DNA of 64,000 bases, taken from the NCBI RefSeq assembly GCF_014236855.1, contig NZ_CP051261.1, forward strand, positions 2,604,001 through 2,668,000. Direction: 5' to 3'. The stretch comes from Xanthomonas sp. SI (GTDB lineage Bacteria; Pseudomonadota; Gammaproteobacteria; Xanthomonadales; Xanthomonadaceae). This document shows positions 8,755 to 18,320 of the stretch, one piece after another (the stretch's first letter is position 1; every line of letters starts with the position of its first letter). The translations under genes were made by a program, and so were the position numbers. A model generated the notes under the pieces. That model made no database searches. It was not told where the DNA came from and saw only the letters and a program-made list of their open reading frames with translations.

Positions 8755-9144
8755 TGTTGCTCCTTGGAGCCTGTGGGGGAGCCCTCATCCAAGCACCAAG
8801 CCGGCATACCGCAAGCGCAAATTCCTGCGCTATTTCACAAATATTAATAGGCGCCGCAAAGTTGGCTTTCCCATGTCCATGGATACCTAGAAGGGGTCAG
8901 TAAGCGGTCAAAAATCGGCAACGCCGGTGCGCCGGCTCTGGTAGGCGCTGTTGCTCCCGATCAGGTGCCGTTGGTGGGGCATGGCCTGCTCGCCCGGACA
9001 ACGGGCGGCCTAGGCCTGGGGATCCACATTGCATTCCGCCTCGGCTAGGATCCCGGACGCAGGACCATCCCTTGGACACAATTTGCGGGTGTCCAGGTGG
9101 GAAAAGACGATCGGCATCAATGGGTTAGAGGAATTTAAATTGTG
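8755..9144. other. 390-bp stretch without a gene near the island edge
   Basis: No supported coding region. It contains an inverted repeat tggacac / gtgtcca (9073-9079 and 9089-9095), whose sequence recurs just upstream of the integrase remnant and may be an integrase arm-type site. Confidence 0.35.
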
Positions 9145-9161
9145 TCCCTCTCACTCCGCCA
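9145..9161 (+). other. possible tRNA-Ser 3' end fragment (attachment site)
   Basis: The 17 bases TCCCTCTCACTCCGCCA look like the T-arm tail, acceptor strand and GCCA end of a bacterial tRNA-Ser. No tRNA body precedes them. A perfect terminator and the start of an integrase follow, the usual arrangement at one border of a tRNA-targeted island. The identity of the tRNA is an inference from the tail alone. Confidence 0.45.
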
Positions 9162-9173
9162 GTGTCAAGGAAA

Positions 9174-9211
9174 CGCCCGCAAATCAACGATTTGCGGGCG
9201 TTTTTCTTTTT
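9174..9211 (+). terminator. strong rho-independent terminator
   Basis: Perfect 12-bp arms (cgcccgcaaatc / gatttgcgggcg), 3-base loop and a T-rich tail. It sits right after the tRNA 3' fragment and would be the terminator of that tRNA gene. Confidence 0.85.
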
Positions 9212-9242
9212 CCCGACCTTTGACACTCGCTTGGACACTTCC

Positions 9243-9310
9243 ATGCGAGTAGCGCACTACCTCACCCGCGGCGAGACCGGCCGCTACTACGTTCGTTTGC
9301 GCATTCGGGC
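9243..9310 (+). pseudogene. N-terminal remnant of a tyrosine integrase
   Basis: From ATG 9243 the first residues 'MRVAHYLTRGETGRYYVRLR' match the start of phage/island integrases of the type that begins with a short Y-Y-x-R-strand domain. After residue 22 the similarity ends in low-complexity alanines and unrelated sequence, and none of the catalytic R-H-R-Y residues is present. A GGACAC element lies just upstream. This is most simply the scar of a deleted integrase next to its attachment site. Confidence 0.55.
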
Positions 9311-9868
9311 CGCTGCGGCCGCCGCGCTTCGGGTCAATGTCTGCAAATGCAATACAAAGTCCAGAGCTTCGGCGATAGGCACGTGGCTGCGTGCTGCTGT
9401 CGGCCACGTTGCGATCTGTTGCGCACTGCTGTTGCCGCAGGGCGATGCGTGCTTGCTGCCTCCGCAGCCATCGGGCTGGCAGGACCGATCGGGGCTGGAT
9501 GAGCGCTTGAAGCGCCTCAGGGAAAGTCGGTCCTGGGGCTTGCATTCAAAGCTGTGCAACCAGCGGGAGCGGGTGCCGTTTCGAGCCGTCGAATCAGCGA
9601 TAACAGCGATCTCTGCCTATTTGCCGATCGATGACACAGCATCGGGCGTTTGGAGGCGATTCTCCGCCCCGGCCACGCCCAGGCCATTAGCTATAAGTCT
9701 CTGTTTGAGCGCCTGGCTGTGGGACTCGCCGAAGCGCAGATGGCCTAACCCTTGCTGCCGTATTCGAAACCGTCTGCTTGGGATCCAGCCAAAATGCGCC
9801 TCGAAGGCCCTCGATCAAAAGACTTGCGTCCAACTCCTTGCAAGATCCGGGAGGCGTTGCATCGCTCT
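9311..9868. other. 558-bp stretch without an intact gene
   Basis: No complete coding region is supported. A start-less open tail at 9635-9748 encodes 37 residues ending '...LFERLAVGLAEAQMA' and looks protein-like. It may be the last piece of a lost gene that I cannot name. Confidence 0.35.
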
Positions 9869-10039
9869 TCAGCTGCGGGCGTTGTCGCGCGCCTTGCCGA
9901 CTGCGCTCTGGACCTTGCCGGCACCCTTCTGCAGTTTGCCTTCGACTTCCTTCAGCTTGTTGCCGGTGACCTTGCCGACGACTTCCTTGACGCTGCCCTT
10001 GACCTGATTCTTTGCGCCTTCGGTGCGATTCTTGTCCAT
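9869..10039 (-). CDS. CsbD family small stress protein
   Basis: A 56-aa, Lys/Gly-rich protein beginning 'MDKNRTEGAKNQVKGSVKE', the classic opening of CsbD-like proteins, which are induced by general stress in many bacteria and whose biochemical role is unknown. The body repeats short K-G/V-K turns. The start is supported by GGAG 7 bases upstream. It is too short for simple length cut-offs and is easily overlooked. It lies just outside the island scar and probably belongs to the core genome. Confidence 0.85.
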   Translation of the reverse strand: MDKNRTEGAKNQVKGSVKEVVGKVTGNKLKEVEGKLQKGAGKVQSAVGKARDNARS

Positions 10040-10223
10040 CGTTGACTCCGCGAGTAAGTGAGCGCCCTTGAGTGGGCATCGCCAAGCTGCGCGCAGCGCG
10101 GTATGCCGCGAGTGAAGGTTTGGCGCAGTCGAGCGCGCCGGTTTAGCTCCTGGAAAGTTCGAGTGCCGGGGCGATGCGAAGTTGTGGCGCGCGACTGCAC
10201 TGTTGCCTGCAGGCGTTTGACGA

Positions 10224-10865
10224 TCAGGATGGCTGCGGCATTGAAGGTGCGCGCGCGTCGAGGGCTGCCATCACGATCGGCTTTGCCCATTCCGGCACTT
10301 GCTCGAATTCCTCGGCGGTGAGCGGGCAGTGGATGCCGGACCTGTCCATTTCCAGCACCAACAGGGGAGCGGCTTGGCCGTCTGCGTCCGCAGGGCTGCT
10401 GTTGTCGTATACGTGCAGGGTGCTCAAATGGGGAATCAGCGCGATCAGGTTGGCGCGGGAGGCGTCGTAGCGCTGGCGAATCTTGGCTTCCGCGATGTCG
10501 TGCCCGCCACGTGCCACCCGGGCGGCCACGCGCTGCAGGTGAAGCTCCACGCTCGCCAGGCCGCAGAACCAGATCGTCACCTCGTGCCGCTCGCAAGCTT
10601 GGCGAATCAGCGCGGGGATCGTGTTCGCGCCGAGCGTGGTCTCGAACGCGTAGTCCGCGCCTTCGGCGAGAGCGCGCTCCAGTCGTCGCTTGCTTTCATG
10701 CCAGGCCTGGGCATTGGCTTCCTCGAGCGGCCATCCTTGTTCGGTCAGCGCTCGAGTGAAGGAATCCGGATTGAACCAGGTCGCCTGATCCTCTTGCAGC
10801 ATCGCACCCAGCAGCGAACTTTTGCCGGCGCCGTTGACGCCGGCCAGGACCAGGATCCTGCCCAC
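10224..10865 (-). CDS. zeta toxin-like kinase
   Basis: A 213-aa P-loop protein. G-V-N-G-A-G-K-S-S at residues 9-17 is the Walker A motif and 'WFNPDSF' (D34) sits where zeta toxins bind their sugar-nucleotide substrate. Zeta toxins phosphorylate UDP-N-acetylglucosamine and so block cell wall synthesis; whether this one does is inferred from family. It starts with GTG 3 bases after the antitoxin stop, so the pair is one operon with the antitoxin first. Its partner is Phd/YefM-like rather than the usual epsilon or PezA type. Confidence 0.8.
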   Translation of the reverse strand: MGRILVLAGVNGAGKSSLLGAMLQEDQATWFNPDSFTRALTEQGWPLEEANAQAWHESKRRLERALAEGADYAFETTLGANTIPALIRQACERHEVTIWFCGLASVELHLQRVAARVARGGHDIAEAKIRQRYDASRANLIALIPHLSTLHVYDNSSPADADGQAAPLLVLEMDRSGIHCPLTAEEFEQVPEWAKPIVMAALDARAPSMPQPS

Positions 10866-10868
10866 CGC

Positions 10869-11213
10869 TTACAGGGATTTGCCCAGAGTGATTTTCTTGC
10901 CGCGTCGGGCGGGGCGGTCCAGTGCCCGGCTCAAGCCGCTGCCGTCCTTCAATGAGGCCAGGTGCTCGTCGAATTTCGTTTGCAGCGCCTTGAGCGACTG
11001 GGTGCGGGCAATGGCCGTGGATGCTGCGCTCGCTTCGGTCACCAGCCGGCGGTATTCCTCCGCGTCCACCACCACCGCTTCGGGATAGTTGTGGTTGGTG
11101 ACCACGACGGCGCCGTTCGCACGGACCTTGCGCATCAGTCCGGGCCAGCCTTTGGTCTTGATGTCGCTGGCCGGGGCTTTTTCCAGATCGGGGAAGTCCA
11201 GGGGAAGTTCCAT
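10869..11213 (-). CDS. Phd/YefM family antitoxin
   Basis: A 114-aa protein. The core 'NGAVVVTNHNYPEAVVV' followed by D-A-E-E-Y-R-R-L is typical of Phd/YefM antitoxins, which bind their own promoter with the N-terminal domain and wrap the toxin with the C-terminal tail. The tail here is basic (RPARRGKK). It directly precedes the zeta-like toxin gene. A palindrome about 46 bases upstream of the start is a likely operator. An antitoxin role is inferred from family and pairing. Confidence 0.8.
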   Translation of the reverse strand: MELPLDFPDLEKAPASDIKTKGWPGLMRKVRANGAVVVTNHNYPEAVVVDAEEYRRLVTEASAASTAIARTQSLKALQTKFDEHLASLKDGSGLSRALDRPARRGKKITLGKSL

Positions 11214-11258
11214 GGGGGCGGACCGGAGGACGGGATAGGGTCGAGTCTACTTCCAAAA

Positions 11259-11273
11259 TTACCATTTTGGTAA
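11259..11273. promoter_or_regulatory. palindromic operator candidate of the toxin-antitoxin operon
   Basis: ttaccattttggtaa is nearly symmetrical (TTACC / GGTAA) and lies in a locally AT-rich stretch upstream of the antitoxin. Phd/YefM proteins repress their own operon through such palindromes. Confidence 0.45.
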
Positions 11274-11280
11274 ATTTGGA

Positions 11281-11693
11281 CTATGCGCCGTTCATGAGTG
11301 CATCCAGCCTCCAAGGCGAGGGAAATGGGGGCTGCCGTGGCGCATCGAGCTTGTCCAAATCTGGGACGAAGCTTTGGATCGTGAACACTTGCCTGGATAG
11401 GGTTTAGAGGTATTTCGACAGGCAGAGTTGGTGATCCGCGATGCTCGAATGCTTGAACACGTTGCCTTGCAATCCGCCAGCCTTGGACAAGGCCGGCGAT
11501 GGCCCGTTCGCCGCTCTTTCCCTTCTTTATCGGTCCTGGACACTCGATACGAGTGGCGCGATGACGGTGTGCTGCGAAGGGCCATCTTCCCATCCCGCAG
11601 CCTGCACGCAGGCTGCGTTCTATCGGGCCGCACCACATCGCATGCGATGGCCAGCCTCCCGCTTCCGGCCAAGGCGTCGCCTCATTCAAGCAA
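11281..11693. other. 413-bp stretch without a recognisable gene
   Basis: Several frames stay open by GC bias, but none has a good start site or a protein-like composition. No clear terminator for glgX is seen at its left end. Confidence 0.35.
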
Positions 11694-13823
<2,130 letters not shown>

Positions 13824-14046
13824 CGGGGGAGGGCTCTCGGCCGGCGTGCCGGCGTAGGGAAAGAGCGCAAGCATTGACGCGGGTACCGTGCAGGACGCGT
13901 CATGGCATTCCCAGAGAGGCGTGAGGAGCGCGCCGTACGGCGCCGCTTCCGCGTGTGGTGGCGCCGGGGATGTGCGGCGCAGAGGCATTGGGGGAGTGAA
14001 CAGCCGATGCCGCATCGCGAATGTGCGAGTGCATTGCGCCAACGCG

Positions 14047-14074
14047 AAGAACCCGCCATCGGGCGGGTTCTTCG
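14047..14074 (-). terminator. rho-independent terminator of the pirin gene
   Basis: gaagaacccgcc / ggcgggttcttc arms with a short loop, about 45 bases downstream of the pirin stop. The symmetric form could work in both directions. Confidence 0.65.
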
Positions 14075-14116
14075 TGCGCTGCCCGCGCTGCGGCAGCGAT
14101 CGGCTGGCGTCGCGGC

Positions 14117-14818
14117 TCAGCGCGGCAGGTCGAACAACAGGAATTCCGTGTCCTGCGCATCGGCGAAGTGCAGCTCGGCCTCGTCGACGGTCTGCGCCGC
14201 GTCGCCGGCCTGCAGCGCCTGGCCGTTGACCGTCAGCGAACCGCGGATGACCTGCACGTAGGCACCGCGTCCGTTCGCCAGCGCGTAGTCGACGCGCTCG
14301 GCGCCGTCCAGGATCGCCGCGTAGATGCGCGCATCCTGGTGGATCCGTACCGCACCGTCCTCGCCCTGCGGCGCGGCGATCAGGCGCAGCTGGCCGCGCT
14401 TGGTCTCCGGGGCGAAGTGCTTTTCCTCGTAACCGGGTTCGATCCCGGCGCGTTCCGGCAACAGCCAGATCTGCAGGAAGTGCACCGGCTCGCTGGCGGA
14501 GTGGTTGAACTCGCTGTGGGTGACCCCGGAGCCGGCGCTCATGCGCTGCACGTCGCCGTAGCGCAGCACCGAACCGTTGCCCATGCTGTCCTTGTGCTCC
14601 AGCGCGCCGTCGAGCACGTAGGAGAGGATCTCCATGTCGCGGTGCGCATGGGTGCCGAAACCCTGGCCCGGCTGCACCCGGTCCTCGTTGATCACCCGCA
14701 GCGGCCCGAAGCCCATGTGGCGCGGATCGTGGTAGTGGCCGAAGGAGAAGGTGTGGCGCGAGGACAGCCAGCCGTGCTCGGCGCGGCCACGGGTATCGCT
14801 GGTGCGGATCTGCAACAT
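14117..14818 (-). CDS. pirin family protein (quercetin dioxygenase-like cupin)
   Basis: A 233-aa bicupin protein. The 'HTFSFGHYHDPRHMGFG' opening and 'GFGTHAHRDMEILSY' segment are hallmarks of pirins. The H-x-H plus the later 'GVTHSEFN' supply the three His and one Glu metal ligands known from E. coli YhhW. Such proteins can act as quercetinases or redox sensors; the natural substrate here is unknown. It is divergent from a LysR-type regulator 161 bases away, which probably controls it. Confidence 0.9.
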   Translation of the reverse strand: MLQIRTSDTRGRAEHGWLSSRHTFSFGHYHDPRHMGFGPLRVINEDRVQPGQGFGTHAHRDMEILSYVLDGALEHKDSMGNGSVLRYGDVQRMSAGSGVTHSEFNHSASEPVHFLQIWLLPERAGIEPGYEEKHFAPETKRGQLRLIAAPQGEDGAVRIHQDARIYAAILDGAERVDYALANGRGAYVQVIRGSLTVNGQALQAGDAAQTVDEAELHFADAQDTEFLLFDLPR

Positions 14819-14979
14819 GGAAAGCTCCTGGTAGTGGCGGTATGTGCAAGTGGATCGATAGGCAGGGCAGCGGCGATATCTGCTTGATTTCGTGGCTGCC
14901 TTGCGGTGAGGGCAAGTATCCGCACTGTTGCCGGGTTTGAAAAACGGATAGATTCGGCACCTATCATCGAAAAATTCGA

Positions 14980-15906
14980 ATGCTCAAGATCAGCCTCGAC
15001 GCGCTGCAGATCATCGACGCCATCGACCGCCGCGGCTCGTTCTCGGCGGCCGGCAAGGCGCTGTACAAGGTGCCGTCCACGATTTCCTACACGGTGGCCA
15101 AGCTGGAGGAAGACCTGGGCGTGCAGTTGTTCGACCGCCTGGGGCCGAAGGTGGCGCTCACCGCGGCCGGGGCCGAGTTGCTGCGCGAGGGCCGGCATCT
15201 GCTGCGCGCGGCCGGCGATCTGGAGCTGCGGGTACGCCGTGTCGCCTCCGGCTGGGAGACCGAGTTCGCGCTGGGCCTGGATTCGGTGTTCGCGCCGGAC
15301 TGTCTGGCCGAGGACATCGCCGCGTTCTACGCAGTCGCCGATCGAACCCGGCTGCGGATCGTGCAGGAATCGCTGTCCGGCACCTGGGAGGCGCTGCTGG
15401 ACCGGCGCGTGGACCTGCTGGTCGGCGCGGCCGGGGAGGGGCCCAGCGGCGGCGGCTATGTGGCCGAAGCGTTCGGCACGCTGCCGTTCGTGTTCGTGGT
15501 CGCGCCTACCCATCCGCTGGCGCAGGAAGCCGAGCCGCTGGGCCGCAGTCAGTTGGCCGAGCATCGCGCGATCGCGGTCGCCGATTCGGCGCGGCGGCTG
15601 CTGCCGCGCACGGTCGGGCTGCTGTTCGGCCAGGACGCGTTGACCGTGCCGGACATGCGCAGCAAGTACCTGCTGCAGGTGGCCGGGCTGGGCTTCGGTT
15701 TCCTGCCCGAACCCTACGCGAGGGCGGCGCTGGCGCGCGGCGCGCTGCTGCGCAAGCAGGTCGAGGAGCCGAAGCCGGACGAGGTGTTCCAGTTGGCGTG
15801 GCGCAGCGGCGAGGAGGGCGCGGCGCTGGCTTGGTGGCGCGCGCGCATGCGCCAGCCCGGGGTGTTCGAGGCGTGGCTGGCGCGGCTGCAGGCGCGATTG
15901 GACTGA
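14980..15906 (+). CDS. LysR-type transcriptional regulator
   Basis: A 308-aa regulator with an N-terminal winged helix-turn-helix (residues about 5-62, including 'RGSFSAAGKALYKVPSTISY' and 'GVQLFDRLGPKVALTAAG') and a C-terminal effector-binding domain. It is divergent from the pirin gene; the shared 161-bp region would hold the operator. The likely role is control of pirin in response to an aromatic or oxidative signal, by analogy with similar LysR-pirin pairs. The effector cannot be read from sequence. Confidence 0.88.
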   Translation: MLKISLDALQIIDAIDRRGSFSAAGKALYKVPSTISYTVAKLEEDLGVQLFDRLGPKVALTAAGAELLREGRHLLRAAGDLELRVRRVASGWETEFALGLDSVFAPDCLAEDIAAFYAVADRTRLRIVQESLSGTWEALLDRRVDLLVGAAGEGPSGGGYVAEAFGTLPFVFVVAPTHPLAQEAEPLGRSQLAEHRAIAVADSARRLLPRTVGLLFGQDALTVPDMRSKYLLQVAGLGFGFLPEPYARAALARGALLRKQVEEPKPDEVFQLAWRSGEEGAALAWWRARMRQPGVFEAWLARLQARLD

Positions 15907-15973
15907 GCGTGGGCGGGTCTGTTCCGCTGGTGGTGCGCCATTGCCCGCACCGGCTGGCGATACCGGGAGGATA

Positions 15974-16999
15974 ATGGCGCATCCCCTTTTTCCAGGCGCA
16001 GGCACGGCCATGCAGGAACTGATCGCGCGTTACGGCCTGGGCCTGGTCTTCGTCAACGTGCTGGCGTTGTCGCTGGGGCTGCCGGTGCCGGCCCTGCCGA
16101 CCCTGATCCTGGTCGGTGCGACCTATGCGCTGCTCGATGGCAGCGCGGTGTGGAGCAGCCTGCTGGCCGCGTTGTCGGTGTCGATCGTGGCCAGCCTGAT
16201 CGGCGACCTGGTCTGGTTCGGCGCCGGCCGCCGCTACGGCAACCGCACGCTGCAGTCGCTGTGCCGCCTGTCGCTGTCGCGCGATACCTGCATGAAGCAG
16301 ACCGAGCGCTTCTACACGCGCTGGGGCGTGCGCGTGCTGGCGGTGGCCAAGTTCGTGCCCGGCCTGTCGATGGTGTCGGTGCCGATGGCCGGGGCGATGC
16401 GGGTGCGGCCGGGCGCGTTCCTGCGCTACGACGCGCTGGGCGCGGCGCTGTGGGCCGGTTGCGGGCTACTGCTGGGCCTGGCGTTCGCCGACCAGGTGCA
16501 GGACGTGCTCGACTGGCTGAGCCTACTCGGTACCCGCGCGGTGCTGCTGCTGGCGGGCCTGCTGGTGCTCTATATCGGCTATCGCGCCTGGCGCCGGCAT
16601 GCGCTGCTGAAGTCGATGGAGACGTTGCGCATCGACGTCGACGAACTGTACGCGTTGATGCAGGGCGAGGCGGTGCCGGTGCTGCTGGACATCCGCGCGC
16701 CGGGCTATCGGGCGATCGAGCCGTTCGCGATTCCCGGTGCGCTGGAGGTGGACGATCGCCGCATCGACGCCATCGTCGCGGCGTTGCCGCGCGACCGCAA
16801 GATCGTCATCTACTGCGCCTGTCCGAACGAGGTGTCGGCGGCGGTGCTGGCCACGCGCCTGCGCCAGCGTCACTACGAGGACGTGGTGCCGCTGCGTGGC
16901 GGGCTGGATGCGTGGCGTGCGGCGGGCTATGCGGTGATCGAGCTGGATGGCGGCGCGGCAGCGCAGGCGTCGGACATCGGCGGCAAGGTCGCCGCGTAA
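15974..16999 (+). CDS. DedA family membrane protein fused to a rhodanese domain
   Basis: A 341-aa protein. The first ~210 residues are a DedA/SNARE-associated membrane domain (several hydrophobic helices, 'SLIGDLVWFGAGRRYGNRT', 'KFVPGLSMVSVPMAG'); DedA proteins flip or move lipid carriers and support membrane energetics. A rhodanese-like domain follows (about 215-325) with a conserved cysteine at 281 in 'VIYCACPNEVSA', which could carry sulfur. The GGGAGG site is only 3 bases from ATG 15974, which is tight; an alternative start is ATG 16010. The fusion would place a sulfurtransferase at the membrane. Confidence 0.85.
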   Translation: MAHPLFPGAGTAMQELIARYGLGLVFVNVLALSLGLPVPALPTLILVGATYALLDGSAVWSSLLAALSVSIVASLIGDLVWFGAGRRYGNRTLQSLCRLSLSRDTCMKQTERFYTRWGVRVLAVAKFVPGLSMVSVPMAGAMRVRPGAFLRYDALGAALWAGCGLLLGLAFADQVQDVLDWLSLLGTRAVLLLAGLLVLYIGYRAWRRHALLKSMETLRIDVDELYALMQGEAVPVLLDIRAPGYRAIEPFAIPGALEVDDRRIDAIVAALPRDRKIVIYCACPNEVSAAVLATRLRQRHYEDVVPLRGGLDAWRAAGYAVIELDGGAAAQASDIGGKVAA

Positions 17000-17042
17000 G
17001 CGCGCGCGCTTGCGGCGCGGGCAGGGGCAAACGGAGGGCAAA

Positions 17043-17072
17043 AAAAACGACAAGCGCAGGCTTGTCGTTTTT
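17043..17072 (-). terminator. terminator after tRNA-Arg copy 1
   Basis: aaaaacgacaagc / gcttgtcgttttt hairpin immediately downstream of the tRNA. Its symmetry also suits the end of the convergent DedA gene. Confidence 0.75.
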
Positions 17073-17080
17073 CATCTGAC

Positions 17081-17157
17081 TGGTGCGCCCGGAGAGATTC
17101 GAACTCCCGACCGCCTGGTTCGTAGCCAGGTACTCTATCCAACTGAGCTACGGGCGC
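17081..17157 (-). tRNA. tRNA-Arg (ACG), copy 1
   Basis: The reverse strand gives a 77-base cloverleaf starting GCGCCCG and ending CGGGCGCACCA, with CCA encoded. The anticodon loop CTACGAA gives anticodon ACG (read as ICG). It is identical to the copy at 17329. Confidence 0.95.
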
Positions 17158-17291
17158 GTCGTCAGGCGCGGGATTATTCCCGAGTTCTGCCGATTCGTCT
17201 ACAGCGGCGTGCGCCGATGTGCAAAAGCGCCGTCTGGCTGCGCGCAACATTGCGCTCGCATGCCTGCAAAATGGCTGGCGAACACGCAAAA

Positions 17292-17320
17292 AAAAACGAC
17301 AAACCGAGTTTGTCGTTTTT
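17292..17320 (-). terminator. terminator after tRNA-Arg copy 2
   Basis: aaaaacgacaaac / gtttgtcgttttt hairpin. It has the same architecture as the terminator after copy 1 but a different inner stem. Confidence 0.75.
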
Positions 17321-17328
17321 TATCTGAC

Positions 17329-17405
17329 TGGTGCGCCCGGAGAGATTCGAACTCCCGACCGCCTGGTTCGTAGCCAGGTACTCTATCCAACTGAGCTACG
17401 GGCGC
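17329..17405 (-). tRNA. tRNA-Arg (ACG), copy 2
   Basis: Identical 77-base sequence to copy 1, 248 bases away, with matching short flanks on both sides. Each copy has its own terminator, which points to a local duplication of a whole tRNA transcription unit. Confidence 0.95.
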
Positions 17406-17468
17406 GTCGTCAGGAGCGGAATTATTACCGAGTCGCCCGGACCCGTCAATGCCCTTCGCGGAAAAAAT

Positions 17469-18320
17469 TCAGTCTGCGCTGCCGAGCAGGGCCTGCGCCA
17501 CGGCTGCCGGCCGCTTCATCCACGCGAAATGGTCGGCCGCGGTGCCCAGCTGCGCCGCATCCAGCGAGCGCAGATCGAGCGTGCGCGGCGCCATTTTGCG
17601 CAGCAGGGCGCGCAGCGAGGTTTGCGGCGCCATCCAATCGTCCTGCAACACCACGCCGCGCACCGGTGCGCTCAACTGCGCCAGCAGCGTTTCCAGGTCC
17701 GCCGCCAGGCCTGCGGCCGCATAGCGGCCGCTCAGGCCCACCCGCGCCCAGTCCGCGATCAGCGAGCGTGCTTCGGTCCCGCCGAAGCCGAGCCTGCGCC
17801 CGTGCAGCACGCCCTGGCACTGCGCCAGCCACGGCAGGAAGCGGTACGCCAGCGGCAGCAGATACCGGCGCGGCGCGGCGAAATGTCGCCAGTACGGCGT
17901 GCCGCTGGCGACCAGCCACAGCTGGGCGAAGGCCTGCGGATGCAGCGCGGCATAGCAGCAGGCGATCTGCCCGCCGAGGCTGTGGCCGCCGATGGCCAGC
18001 GGCAGCGCGCCGTGCCGCGCGATCGCGGCGTGGCTGGCCGGCAGGTCTTCGCACAGCAGTTGCCGGTAGCCCCAGTCCTGCGTGCGCGACGGGCGCAGCG
18101 TGCTGCTGCCGTTGCCGCGCCATTCGTGCAGGAACACGGCCACGCCCTGCGCGGCCAGCGCTTCGGCGAACGGCAGGTAGTGGCGCGCGGCTACGCCCAG
18201 CGCGGGCAGCCACAGCAGCGCCTGGCGCGGCGCCGCGGGAATGCGTGCGAGCAGCGTCCAGCGGTGCCCGTCGCCGGCGCTGGCCGGCAGCGCCTCGCTC
18301 GCCGGTGCGTGCGTGCTCAT
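17469..18320 (-). CDS. alpha/beta hydrolase
   Basis: A 283-aa protein with an alpha/beta-hydrolase fold: 'VFLHEWRGNGSS' (oxyanion region), the nucleophile elbow 'GGHSLGGQ' and a late 'TAADHFAWM' that provides the catalytic His. The N-terminal part resembles esterase/thioesterase-type hydrolases; the substrate is unknown. ATG at 18320 overlaps the thiD stop by 4 bases (ATGA), so it is cotranslated with thiD, although a role in thiamine synthesis is not shown by the sequence. Confidence 0.8.
   Translation of the reverse strand: MSTHAPASEALPASAGDGHRWTLLARIPAAPRQALLWLPALGVAARHYLPFAEALAAQGVAVFLHEWRGNGSSTLRPSRTQDWGYRQLLCEDLPASHAAIARHGALPLAIGGHSLGGQIACCYAALHPQAFAQLWLVASGTPYWRHFAAPRRYLLPLAYRFLPWLAQCQGVLHGRRLGFGGTEARSLIADWARVGLSGRYAAAGLAADLETLLAQLSAPVRGVVLQDDWMAPQTSLRALLRKMAPRTLDLRSLDAAQLGTAADHFAWMKRPAAVAQALLGSAD

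Noticed and set aside
11281..11693. Small genes between the toxin-antitoxin operon and glgX
   Set aside because: Open frames on both strands lack start sites and recognisable composition.
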